This document shows positions 1 to 7,687 of a stretch of 22,862 nt of DNA, in pieces; the first letter of the stretch is position 1; each line of letters begins with the position of its first letter. The notes under the pieces were generated by a model, which was not told the DNA's origin, did not search any database, and worked only from the letters and a program-made list of their open reading frames with translations. Origin of the DNA: JBIOUF01 sp044866695 (lineage in GTDB: Bacteria; Actinomycetota; Actinomycetes; Propionibacteriales; Nocardioidaceae); assembly GCA_044866695.1 (NCBI GenBank), contig JBIOUF010000265.1, positions 1 through 22,862 on the forward strand, given 5' to 3'. The position numbers were made by a program, and so were the translations under genes.

Positions 1-2
1 TC

Positions 3-1001
3 GTGCTGGTGCCGGGCGTCGGCATGTTCAGCTTCGGCAAGGACAAGCAGACCGCGCGGGTGGCAGGGGAGTTCTACGTCAACGCGATCAACGTGATGCG
101 TGGCGCGGAGGGGCTGTCGACCTACGCGCCGATCGACGAGTCGGAGAAGTTCCGCATCGAGTACTGGGCGCTCGAGGAGGCCAAGCTGCAGCGGATGCCG
201 AAACCGAAGCCGCTGGCCACCCGGGTCGCGCTGGTCACCGGCGCGGCGTCGGGGATCGGCAAGGCGATCGCCACTCGGCTCGCCGCGGAAGGCGCGTGCG
301 TGGTGATCGCGGACCTCTCGGAGGAGAAGGCGCAGGAGGCGGCCGCCGGCATCGGCGGACCGGACGTCGCGGTCGGCGTCCGCGTCGACGTCTCCGACGA
401 GGCCGCCGTCCAGGCGATGGTGGAGGCCGCGGTGCTGGCCTTCGGCGGGCTCGACCTGGTGGTCAACAACGCCGGCCTGTCGCTGTCGAAGTCGCTGCTG
501 GAGACCACGGCCAAGGACTGGGACCTGCAGCACGACGTGATGGCGAAGGGGTCGTTCCTGGTCTCCCGCGCCGCCGCCAAGGTGATGATCGAGCAGCGGC
601 TCGGCGGCGACATCGTCTACATCTCCAGCAAGAACTCGGTGTTCGCCGGGCCGAACAACATCGCCTACTCCGCGGTGAAGGCCGACCAGGCCCACCAGGT
701 GCGGCTGCTCGCCGCGGAGCTCGGGGAGCACGGCATCAAGGTGAACGGCATCAACCCCGACGGCGTCGTACAGGGCTCCGGGATCTTCGCCGGCGGCTGG
801 GGCGCCGAGCGGGCCGCGGTGTACGGCGTGGAGGAGAAGGACCTGGGCAAGTTCTACGCCCAGCGCACCCTGCTCAAGCGCGAGGTCCTCCCGGAGCACT
901 GCGCCAACGCGGTGTTCGCGCTGTGCGGCCCGGACCTGACCCACACCACCGGCCTGCACGTCCCCGTCGACGCCGGGGTCGCCGCCGCCTTCCTGCGGTG
1001 A
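3..1001 (+). CDS. rhaEW: Bifunctional rhamnulose-1-phosphate aldolase / short-chain dehydrogenase (5'-truncated)
   Basis: The reading frame is open to the left edge, so the N-terminal aldolase half lies outside the window; 332 codons remain of an enzyme that is usually near 680 residues. The first ~65 visible residues (PGVGMFSFGKDKQTAR, then a YAPIDESEKFRIEYW segment) are the end of the class II aldolase part. A complete SDR domain follows: GAASGIG NAD-binding motif at visible residues 80-86, NNAG at 155-158, Ser in YISSKNS near 208, and the YSAVK catalytic Tyr222/Lys226 pair. In characterised homologues (Bacillus YuxG type) the aldolase makes DHAP and L-lactaldehyde and the SDR half oxidises lactaldehyde. 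The stop overlaps the start of rhamnulokinase by 4 bases, so the two are translationally coupled. The family call is firm; the lactaldehyde role is from family knowledge. Confidence 0.9.
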   Translation: MLVPGVGMFSFGKDKQTARVAGEFYVNAINVMRGAEGLSTYAPIDESEKFRIEYWALEEAKLQRMPKPKPLATRVALVTGAASGIGKAIATRLAAEGACVVIADLSEEKAQEAAAGIGGPDVAVGVRVDVSDEAAVQAMVEAAVLAFGGLDLVVNNAGLSLSKSLLETTAKDWDLQHDVMAKGSFLVSRAAAKVMIEQRLGGDIVYISSKNSVFAGPNNIAYSAVKADQAHQVRLLAAELGEHGIKVNGINPDGVVQGSGIFAGGWGAERAAVYGVEEKDLGKFYAQRTLLKREVLPEHCANAVFALCGPDLTHTTGLHVPVDAGVAAAFLR

Positions 1002-2458
1002 CCGTCCGCGTCGCGGCGGTCGACCTCGGGGCCACCAGCGGCCGGGTGATGGCCTGCCGGGTCGGACCTCGGTCGCTGGAGCTCGAGGAGGTGCACCGGT
1101 TCCCGGGCGGCGCCGTGCCGGTGCGCGGGTCGCTGTTCTGGGACGTGCTCGGCATCCATCGCGAGACTCTCACCGGACTGCGCGAGGTCGCCAGGACCGG
1201 GCCGCTGCACGGCGTCGGCATCGACTCCTGGGCGGTCGACTACGGGCTGCTGGACCGTGACGGCGAGCTGCTCGGCAACCCGTACTCCTACCGCGACGGC
1301 CGCACCGAGGGAGTGCCGGAGCGGGTCATGGAGACCGTTGCCGCGGCCGAGCTGTTCGCCGTCTCCGGGCTCCAGCTGCTGCCGTTCAACACCGTCTTCC
1401 AGCTCGTCGCCGCGCGGGGCACGGCCGCCCTGGAGGCCGCCGAGACGCTGCTGCTGCTCCCGGACCTCCTCGGCTACTGGCTGACCGGGGTCGCCGGCGC
1501 CGAGCGGACCAACGCCTCGACCACCGGCCTGTACGACGTGCGCTCCCGCGGCTGGGCCCTCGACCTGGCGGAGCGGCTCGGTCTGCGCGGGTCGGTCCTG
1601 CCGCCGCTGCGCGACCCCGGGACCATCCTCGGGCCGGTGCTGCCCGAGGTCGGAGACCACCTCGGCGCCCCGGGGGTTCCGGTGGTCGCGGTGGGCTCCC
1701 ACGACACCGCGTCGGCGGTGGTCGGGGTGCCGGCGGAGGGCGACCGGTTCGCCTACATCTCCTCCGGCACGTGGTCGCTGGTCGGTCTCGAGCTCGACGC
1801 GCCGGTGCTCACCGAGGAGGGCCGGCTGGCCGACTTCACCAACGAGGGCGGGGTCGACGGCACGGTCCGGTTCCTCAAGAACGTCATGGGCCTGTGGGTG
1901 CTGTCGGAGTCGGTGCGCACCTGGCGCGACCAGGGCGTCGGGGACGCGGACCTGGCGACGGTCCTGGCCGGGGCCGAGTCCGCGCAGCCGCTGCGGACGG
2001 TCCTCGACATCGACGACCCGCGGCTGCTGCCACCCGGGGACATGCCGGCCCGGCTGCGACGGCTCGCGGAGGAGACCGGCGACCCGGTTCCCACCACCCC
2101 TGTCGCCGTGACCCGGTGCATCCTGGACAGCCTGGCGGTCGCCTACCGGCGCAACGTGCGCCGCGCCGCGGACCTCGCGGGGCGAACCGTCGACGTGGTG
2201 CACGTGGTCGGCGGCGGGTCCCAGAACGCGCTGCTGTGCCAGCTCACCGCCGACGCCCTCGGCGTACCGGTGCTCGCCGGCCCTGCGGAGGCGGCCGCAC
2301 TCGGCAACGCACTGGTGCAGGCCCGGGCCCTGGGAGTGGACCTACCCGACCTCGCCGCGATGAGACGGCTGGTCCGGGAGACCCACGCCCTGCGCCGGTT
2401 CGAGCCACGCGCCGGGCTGGAGTGGGACGCCGCCGAGCGGCGAGTCGCGAGGAGGTAG
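998..2458 (+). CDS. rhaB: Rhamnulokinase
   Basis: A 486-residue FGGY-family sugar kinase that phosphorylates L-rhamnulose at O1. The N-terminal phosphate-binding motif DLGATSGRVM, the substrate-side motif GIDSWAVDYGLLD, the second nucleotide motif SSGTWSLVG and the C-terminal VVGGGSQNALLCQL adenosine motif are all present in order and are typical of RhaB rather than xylulo- or glycerol kinases. The GTG at 998 is chosen because it overlaps the TGA of the upstream aldolase/dehydrogenase (GTGA) and because homology begins immediately after it; the same frame is open much further upstream but only in antisense-like, Arg-rich sequence. It forms an operon with the preceding gene and is its last gene: the next gene is on the other strand after a 707-bp repeat region. 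Confidence 0.93.
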   Translation: MTVRVAAVDLGATSGRVMACRVGPRSLELEEVHRFPGGAVPVRGSLFWDVLGIHRETLTGLREVARTGPLHGVGIDSWAVDYGLLDRDGELLGNPYSYRDGRTEGVPERVMETVAAAELFAVSGLQLLPFNTVFQLVAARGTAALEAAETLLLLPDLLGYWLTGVAGAERTNASTTGLYDVRSRGWALDLAERLGLRGSVLPPLRDPGTILGPVLPEVGDHLGAPGVPVVAVGSHDTASAVVGVPAEGDRFAYISSGTWSLVGLELDAPVLTEEGRLADFTNEGGVDGTVRFLKNVMGLWVLSESVRTWRDQGVGDADLATVLAGAESAQPLRTVLDIDDPRLLPPGDMPARLRRLAEETGDPVPTTPVAVTRCILDSLAVAYRRNVRRAADLAGRTVDVVHVVGGGSQNALLCQLTADALGVPVLAGPAEAAALGNALVQARALGVDLPDLAAMRRLVRETHALRRFEPRAGLEWDAAERRVARR

Positions 2459-2720
2459 GCCGCAGCCGGGCCAGGTTCGCCGGCTTCGCGGGTCCGCGAT
2501 GCCTCGACCTGACCACGTCCTGACCATCGCGCGCCGGCGTTCGGCCGGACCCTGCGGCCCTGGTCGCTGCCCCGGAGGCTGCTCGGTCGGGCAACCGGTG
2601 GGCGCCACCCGCCCGTACCGTCGCGGGGACCAGGGCTCCGGTGAGCCCGGCGGCGCACGCAGGCTCGCCGTCCTCGACCACCGTCGGGCTCACGCGCCCC
2701 CCGCTGGTCGAGGAGGCGTA
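2459..2720. other. Non-coding stretch after rhaB
   Basis: No gene with family features or a convincing start is visible here. The open frames that cross it have shadow-like Arg/Pro/Gly-rich translations. From about 2701 it begins to carry degenerate copies of the TGGTCGAGGAG repeat element that dominates the next 430 bases. Confidence 0.5.
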
Positions 2721-2997
2721 GCGCCCCCGCTGGTCGAGGAGCCGGAGCGCCAGCGGAGGCGTCTCGAGACCGGGTGTGGACGGCAGAGTGTGAGCCCGGG
2801 TGCCGGTGGTTTCGAGACGGGCTCGCCTAGCGGCTCGCCCTCCTCAACCACCGGTGGGGGCGCGCCCCCGCTGGTCGAGGAGCCGGAGCGCCAGCGGAGG
2901 CGTCTCGAGACCCGGTGTGGACGGCGGAGTCTGAGCGCGGGGTGCCGGTGGTTTCGAGACGGGCTCGCCTAGCGGCTCGCCCTCCTCAACCACCGGT
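2721..2997. repeat. Two direct copies of a ~141-bp composite repeat
   Basis: Copy 1 starts at 2721 and copy 2 at 2862, both with GCGCCCCCGCTGGTCGAGG. They are nearly identical over about 136 bases, with a few substitutions and one single-base insertion in copy 2. Each copy holds two inverted versions of a ~40-bp element: TGGTCGAGGAGCCGGAGC... ending GTCTCGAGACC, and downstream GTTTCGAGACGGGCTCG... ending CTCCTCAACCACC. Each can therefore fold into a long hairpin around a ~35-base spacer. The region lies between two convergent genes. Confidence 0.85.
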
Positions 2998-3152
2998 CGG
3001 CTCGCCTAGCAGCTCGCCCTCCTCGACCACCGGTCGGCTCGCCTAGCGGCTCGCCCTCCTCGACCACCGGTCGGCTCGCCTAGCGGCTCGCCCTCCTCAA
3101 CCACCGGTCGGCTCGCCTAGCGGCTCGCCCTCCTCGACCACCGGTCGGCTCG
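2962..3152. repeat. 37-bp tandem array (5 units plus a partial sixth)
   Basis: Units start at 2962, 2999, 3036, 3073 and 3110, an exact 37-bp step; a sixth begins at 3147 and breaks off after GGCTCG. Units differ at one or two positions (CTCAACC versus CTCGACC; TAGCGG versus TAGCAG). The unit GGCTCGCCTAGCGGCTCG...CCACCGGTC is the reverse complement of the GGTTGAGGAG...CGAGCC element. There are no unique spacers, so this is a satellite-like array, not CRISPR. Confidence 0.9.
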
Positions 3153-3165
3153 GGCAACGCGCGGG

Positions 3166-3621
3166 TCAGTACCGGATCCGCTCCCAGCCGGTGGACTCGC
3201 CGGTCTCGTAGTTCCAGATCTCGTCCGAGCCGCCGTCCCCGTCGTTGTCGTCGACGTCGGTGCCCTGCTGGTGCTGCCAGTCGTCACCGGAGAGCTGGTC
3301 GTCGCCCTTGCCGCCTCGGAGGCAGTCCTTGCCGCGCCCGCCGACGAGCCGGTCGTCACCGGGGCCGCCGTACAGCGAGTCCCTTCCGCCCTTGCCCTTG
3401 ATCACGTCGTCGCCACCCTTGCCGAGGATGGTGTCGCGGCCGGACGTCCCGACCAGCACGTCGTCGCCCTTGGTGCCGACGATCAGGTTGCCGCCGTCCG
3501 GGCAGTCGCCGTCGGCCGACGCGGCGGGGGCGCCGACCGCGGTGAGGGCCAGGCCTCCCACGGACAGCAGCGCTGCGGTGGCGGCACGTGCGGTGGTGCT
3601 GCGCATTCTGAGCTCGAACAT
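3166..3621 (-). CDS. Small secreted RTX-type (hemolysin-like) calcium-binding protein
   Basis: The protein has 151 residues. Residues 1-36 look like a Sec signal peptide: Arg residues, then a hydrophobic stretch (AALLSVGGLALTAVGAP), then an ASA|DG cleavage site. The mature part from about residue 45 to 112 is six or seven tandem nonapeptide-like repeats of GGxGxDxLx character (VGTKGDDVL, LGKGGDDVI, YGGPGDDRL, RGGKGDDQL), the calcium-binding beta-roll of RTX proteins. It ends with an acidic DVDDNDGDGG stretch. There is no catalytic domain, so a binding, structural or stress role outside the cell is all that can be inferred. The ATG at 3621 is preceded by a strong AGAAGGAG site (3629-3636); an alternative ATG is at 3606. 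It lies 83 bp downstream of the large regulator on the same strand. Confidence 0.85.
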   Translation of the reverse strand: MFELRMRSTTARAATAALLSVGGLALTAVGAPAASADGDCPDGGNLIVGTKGDDVLVGTSGRDTILGKGGDDVIKGKGGRDSLYGGPGDDRLVGGRGKDCLRGGKGDDQLSGDDWQHQQGTDVDDNDGDGGSDEIWNYETGESTGWERIRY

Positions 3622-3704
3622 CTGGTTTCTCCTTCTGTCTGGGATCGCGGACCGGCCGCGTCCCCCGTTTCCCTGATGACCTGGAGGGTGTCAGCGCCGC
3701 GTCA

Positions 3705-6700
3705 TCATGACGTCAGCACGAGCTGGGCCGCGGCGTCCGGTGGCGGTACGTCGATCGCGCGCATCGCGTCGGCCCAGCGAGCGAAGGCCCGTCGCGCCTC
3801 ACCGTGCCGGCCGGCCCGAAGCAGGGTGCGGACCAGGGCGCGGTGTGCCTGCTCGTCGTACGGGTCCTCGGTCAGGAGCCGCAGCAGCAGGGCCGACGCC
3901 GCGTCGTGGTCGCCCTGTCGTGCGCGAAGCCGGGCCAGCTGGCGCACCACGCCGAGGGTGGCCGCCCTGACCTCGCCGCGCAGCGGGTCCGCCCAGGTCG
4001 CGTCCGGCTCGTCGCCGAGGACCTCGCCGCGGTGCGACGCCACCTCGTGCAGGAGCTCCAACGCGGGCTCGAGGTGGCCGGCGCGGAGCAGGTCCATCGC
4101 ATGCGCCGCGTCGAGCAGCAGCCGGTCGGCGTCCACGTCGACGTGGCGCAGGTCGAAGGCCAGTCCGCCGTGGTCTCCGCGGACGAAGTGGTCGGCCGGC
4201 CACGACCGGTCCGGGTCCAGCACACCGCGGACCGCGGACAGCAGCACCGACAGCCGGTGCCCCGTGCGGGCCGGGTCGTCGTCCGGCCAGAGCAGCTCGC
4301 AGATCTCGTCCCGACGCAGCAGGCACCCCCGGCGCGCCGCCAGGATCTTCACCAGCGTCCGGGCCTGGCGGGACCTCCACGCGGTCATCGGGACCGGCGT
4401 GTCGCCGAGGAGGACCTCGAACCCGTCGACCACACGGACGCGCACCGGGCGGGTCGTCAGCGGCTGGTCGACCGGCTGCCCGGCGACGCTGGTCACGCCG
4501 AGGCGGCGCAGGCGGCACGCCGCCGCACGCGCGAGCAGCCGCCGGTCGGGGTCCGCCCCGGGAAGCCGGCCGAGCAGGACGCGGACCCGGTCGGCGGCCG
4601 GTGCCGCGCCCCCCGCGGCCCAGACCGCCTCGGCCTCCTCGAGGGCGGCGCGCGCTGCGGGGACGTCGTGCGTGCTCGCCGCGCAGAGCTCCAGCGCCTC
4701 GGCGACCGCGTCGACGGTGCCGTGGGCGCGACCGAGGGCGATGGCCCGGGCGGCGTCGGCAGCCGCGCCCTCGGGGTCCCCCTCGCGCAGGCTCAGCCAG
4801 CCCGCGGCACAGGCGGGGTATGCGGCAAACTCCTCGATGGAGACCCTGGTCGCCTCCTCGACGGCCTGCCGTGCGCACCCCAGGTCGGCCTCGTGGGACG
4901 GCTCCGGCGCCTCGCGGGTGAGCACCCGCGCCAGCCCGGTGAGCGCGAGCACCAGCGCCTGCATCTCGCCGACGGCGCGGGCCGCCTCGGCCGCCTGCTC
5001 GTAGCCGGCCACGGCCTGGTGCCAGCGGCCCCGGGCGAAGTGCAGTCCGGCGAGGCCGACCAGGCCCGAGGCGGTCCGCCGCAAGCCGTGCCGGCGAGAC
5101 AGGACCACGGACCGGGTCAGGTGCAGCTGCGCCTCGTCGTACCGGCCGAGGTGCAGCAGGGCGTCGCCCAGGTTGGACAGCGCCGCGACCAGGCGGCCGG
5201 GAGGGGAACCCCGCTCGGCCGCTGACACCGCGCTCTGCGCGGCGGTCGCCGCGTCCTCGAAGCGCGCGGCGGCGAGCAGTCCGTCAGCCTGGTTGAGCAG
5301 GATGCGGGCCCGTAGGGCATGGTCGCCGCAGCGGCCGGCCGCGGCGAGCCCCCGGGCGAAGTGCAGCTCGCGCTCGTCCGCGTTCGACGCGAATGCGGCG
5401 GCCAGGTGCGCGGACCCCAGGGCTGGGTCGTCGCCCAACGCTCGAGCGGCGGACACGGCGGCCGCGGCGAACCGTGCCGCCTCCTCGTCCCGGCCGAGCC
5501 GGGCCAGCACGTGCGACCGGCACACCTCGGCCTCGACGTCGTCGGCGGTGAGCTGGGCCGCCGGGCGCGGGACCCGCTGCAGCAGCGCGAGCGCGTCGTC
5601 GTACTCGCCGAGCGAGTAGTGCGCCATGGCGGCCCGCCAGGCCACCGCCGCGGTTGCCGCCGGCGTCGGGTCGGTCAGCAGTGGAGCCAGGGTCCGCAAC
5701 GCGTCCTCGGGTTCGCCGGCCAGCCACTGGGCGTGGCCGAGGACCAGGCGCTGCCCTCCCGGCCAGGACTGTGGGGGACTGGTGTCCAGCGCGGCCCGGA
5801 GGATCGCGACCACGTCCGCAGCACAGCCGTCGCGGAGCAGCCGGTCGGCTCGGCGCTCGACGAGGCGCGCCGCCTCCTCCGAGGCGCCCTGGGCGGCCAG
5901 CGTCCGCGCCGCCGCCAGCGGAAGCTCGTGGCGCAGGTACCACTCGGCAAGCGCCTGGCCGCCGCCATCCCTGCGCCCGGACGGCCGCCGCAGCAGCCTG
6001 GACAGCACCGGCACCAGGTGGGTGACGTCGTCGCGGTCGCGTGCCGGGGCCAACACCCCGACGCGCCGAAGCCAGGCGTGCGCGTGCTCGGCCCGGTCGG
6101 CCCGGTGGCCGAGGACGGTCCATGCCTCGGGGTGGTGGAGCTCGAGGTGCGCGACGGACTCCAGGATCTCCCGCAGTGGCTCGGGCAGGTGGGCCAGGAC
6201 CTGGGCGTCCACCCACGCTGCGACCGCGCCGCCCGGCTCCGCGAGGGCGTCCAGCAGGTCGTCGGCGGTGGTGCCGCGGGCAGCCAGGTCCCCGGCGAAG
6301 TGCACGAGCTGCGGCCAGCCGGACGTCGCGTCGAGGATGGCCGACGCGACGGTCGGGTCGTCGACGCCGTACTCCTCGTCCAGCGTCGCGGCGACGTCGG
6401 CGAGGTCGAGGCGCAGGTCGCGGGGCCCTCGTTCGAACAGCGGTTGGGGCAGTAGCCGGCGCACGTCGGGCGACAGCGGCGCTCGCGAGGCCAGCGCCAG
6501 CCGGACCTTGCCCGACACCGGCCCCAGCAGCGCGGCCAGCTGTCGCTGCTCGGCGGCGGTGAGCGACTGTACGTCGTCGACGCCGAGCGACCCGCTGCCC
6601 TCGGACAGGCCCGGCTCGGCGAGCAGGCGCCGGGCGTCCAGGACCCGGGTGGAACAGGCCTCCAGCGCGCTGGTCCGGCCATAGCCGGCTGCCGCGACCA

Positions 6701-6749
6701 CCAGCACTGCCGACGACGTACTTCTGGGCTCTGCGGGGGCATGTGTCAT
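3705..6749 (-). CDS. Large STAND/MalT-like transcriptional regulator with C-terminal winged helix and BTAD
   Basis: The protein has 1014 residues. Residues ~14-160 resemble the MalT/LAL ATPase core: a P-loop-like AAGYGRTS (20-27), an acidic LGVDDVQSL Walker-B-like segment (55-63), LASRAPL and SGWPQLV. The normal P-loop Lys is Arg, and the A-to-B spacing is short (~35 residues). Residues ~300-700 are Ala/Leu-rich helical TPR-type repeats. From ~769 comes an OmpR-type winged helix (GFEVLLGDTPV, CELLWPDDDP, LSVLLSAVRGVLDPD), then a BTAD domain (~870-1010; LLTEDPYDEQAHRALVRTLLRAG). Known relatives put the DNA-binding domain first (SARP) or use a C-terminal LuxR HTH; here a SARP-style output sits at the C-terminus. 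The ATG at 6749 has a GGAG site and starts the homology; the frame extends upstream only into the promoter region. It could control the RTX gene downstream or the divergent pair; the ligand is unknown. Confidence 0.85.
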   Translation of the reverse strand: MTHAPAEPRSTSSAVLVVAAAGYGRTSALEACSTRVLDARRLLAEPGLSEGSGSLGVDDVQSLTAAEQRQLAALLGPVSGKVRLALASRAPLSPDVRRLLPQPLFERGPRDLRLDLADVAATLDEEYGVDDPTVASAILDATSGWPQLVHFAGDLAARGTTADDLLDALAEPGGAVAAWVDAQVLAHLPEPLREILESVAHLELHHPEAWTVLGHRADRAEHAHAWLRRVGVLAPARDRDDVTHLVPVLSRLLRRPSGRRDGGGQALAEWYLRHELPLAAARTLAAQGASEEAARLVERRADRLLRDGCAADVVAILRAALDTSPPQSWPGGQRLVLGHAQWLAGEPEDALRTLAPLLTDPTPAATAAVAWRAAMAHYSLGEYDDALALLQRVPRPAAQLTADDVEAEVCRSHVLARLGRDEEAARFAAAAVSAARALGDDPALGSAHLAAAFASNADERELHFARGLAAAGRCGDHALRARILLNQADGLLAAARFEDAATAAQSAVSAAERGSPPGRLVAALSNLGDALLHLGRYDEAQLHLTRSVVLSRRHGLRRTASGLVGLAGLHFARGRWHQAVAGYEQAAEAARAVGEMQALVLALTGLARVLTREAPEPSHEADLGCARQAVEEATRVSIEEFAAYPACAAGWLSLREGDPEGAAADAARAIALGRAHGTVDAVAEALELCAASTHDVPAARAALEEAEAVWAAGGAAPAADRVRVLLGRLPGADPDRRLLARAAACRLRRLGVTSVAGQPVDQPLTTRPVRVRVVDGFEVLLGDTPVPMTAWRSRQARTLVKILAARRGCLLRRDEICELLWPDDDPARTGHRLSVLLSAVRGVLDPDRSWPADHFVRGDHGGLAFDLRHVDVDADRLLLDAAHAMDLLRAGHLEPALELLHEVASHRGEVLGDEPDATWADPLRGEVRAATLGVVRQLARLRARQGDHDAASALLLRLLTEDPYDEQAHRALVRTLLRAGRHGEARRAFARWADAMRAIDVPPPDAAAQLVLTS

Positions 6750-6853
6750 GGGCGCTCCAGGGGTCGACTCCGTGCGGAGGAGGCACCGCGGGGACGGCTG
6801 ATACGTACTGTCCAGACGGGCATCGGGTGTTCCCGCCTGGCTGCACGAGGGCC

Positions 6854-6875
6854 GGTCCTGCCGGCCGGCCGGACC
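6854..6875. promoter_or_regulatory. 22-bp palindrome in the divergent promoter region
   Basis: The sequence GGTCCTGCCGGCCGGCCGGACC pairs with its own reverse complement at 20 of 22 positions. It sits in the 142-bp gap between the regulator gene (start 6749, minus) and the orphan pair (start 6892, plus), 16 bases before the plus-strand start. It could be an operator for autoregulation. A random GC-rich palindrome cannot be excluded from one copy. Confidence 0.35.
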
Positions 6876-6891
6876 ACCTAGCGTGCGGGGC

Positions 6892-7677
6892 ATGGACGAC
6901 CTGACCACAGCCGTGACGCTGGTGACCCTCGACGAGCCGGACCAGGCCGAGCAGTGGTTCGCCACGATCACCCAGACCTACGACGAGGTGGCGGACTCCG
7001 ACGACGTGTGGGCCGGCTTCGTCGAGCGCTTCCCGGACGCGGCGGCCAGCTCCTTCGGGTCCGGCGTCGCGGAGGCGTGGATCCAGGGGGTCCAGGACCT
7101 GACCAGCGACCCGGCACCGCTGCTCGCCGAGCTGGCCGACCGACGAGCCGAGCTCGCCGCGCTCTACTGGGCCGAGCTCGAGAACGCCCAGGCGGCAGAG
7201 ACCGCCGAGGCCTCCGAAGCCGGGTGGGCCGCGGAGGCCCAGGAGCCGGCCGCGGGCGACGCCGCGGAGGGGGAGGCGGACGATGACCCCTTCGGGTGGC
7301 TCCGGTCGCAGCCCGACCTCGCCGCGAAGGTCGCGGCGGCCTGGCAGTACCAGCCCGAGCACTACGAGAGCCACCTCGGCCCCTACCTGGAGTCGCTGTG
7401 GGGCCCCGGGTGGGAGCAGCACCCTGACGACCACAAGCAGGCCTGGCTGGAGCAGGCGCTGTCCGACCTGGACTCGACGGCCGACCAGGGGCAGGCGACG
7501 GCGACGGCCGAGCCGACCGTGGACGAGGTCGCCGCGGTCGAGCAGCAGGTCGCCCAGGCGCTGGCCGAGGCGCTGGCCGAGGTGCCCGAAGCGGCCGAGC
7601 TCCCCGACGACGTGGTCGCCGAGGTGCTCGCCGAGGTGCTGGCGGCGGCCCAGACCGCCAGCAGCCAGGACGGCTGA
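6892..7677 (+). CDS. Acidic protein of unknown function
   Basis: I do not recognise this 261-residue protein. It is strongly acidic and Ala/Glu-rich, with no signal peptide, membrane segment or Cys motif. Two parts can be seen: an N-terminal region (1-~105) with aromatic positions (AEQWFATI, DVWAGFVERFPD, LAALYWAELEN) and, after an Ala/Glu linker (~106-128), a Trp-rich block (DPFGWLRSQPDLAAKVAAAWQYQ, LGPYLESLWGPGWEQHP) and a helical tail with repeated VAEVLAEVLA-type heptads that may form a coiled coil. The ATG at 6892 is preferred; an in-frame GTG at 6883 adds three residues. It is followed after 10 bases by another unrecognised gene, so the two are probably one operon, and it is divergent from the large regulator. 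Confidence 0.7.
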   Translation: MDDLTTAVTLVTLDEPDQAEQWFATITQTYDEVADSDDVWAGFVERFPDAAASSFGSGVAEAWIQGVQDLTSDPAPLLAELADRRAELAALYWAELENAQAAETAEASEAGWAAEAQEPAAGDAAEGEADDDPFGWLRSQPDLAAKVAAAWQYQPEHYESHLGPYLESLWGPGWEQHPDDHKQAWLEQALSDLDSTADQGQATATAEPTVDEVAAVEQQVAQALAEALAEVPEAAELPDDVVAEVLAEVLAAAQTASSQDG

Positions 7678-7687
7678 GGGGACCGGC

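Noticed and set aside
2499..2972. A 157-codon open frame in the repeat region
   Set aside because: Its translation is the repeat elements themselves (the same EEPERQRRRLET-type string twice), it has no ribosome site, and it lies in DNA that is clearly repetitive and non-coding.
2962..3152. CRISPR-like regular repeats
   Set aside because: The 37-bp units abut one another with no unique spacers, and no cas genes are present. It is a tandem satellite of a dispersed palindromic repeat family.
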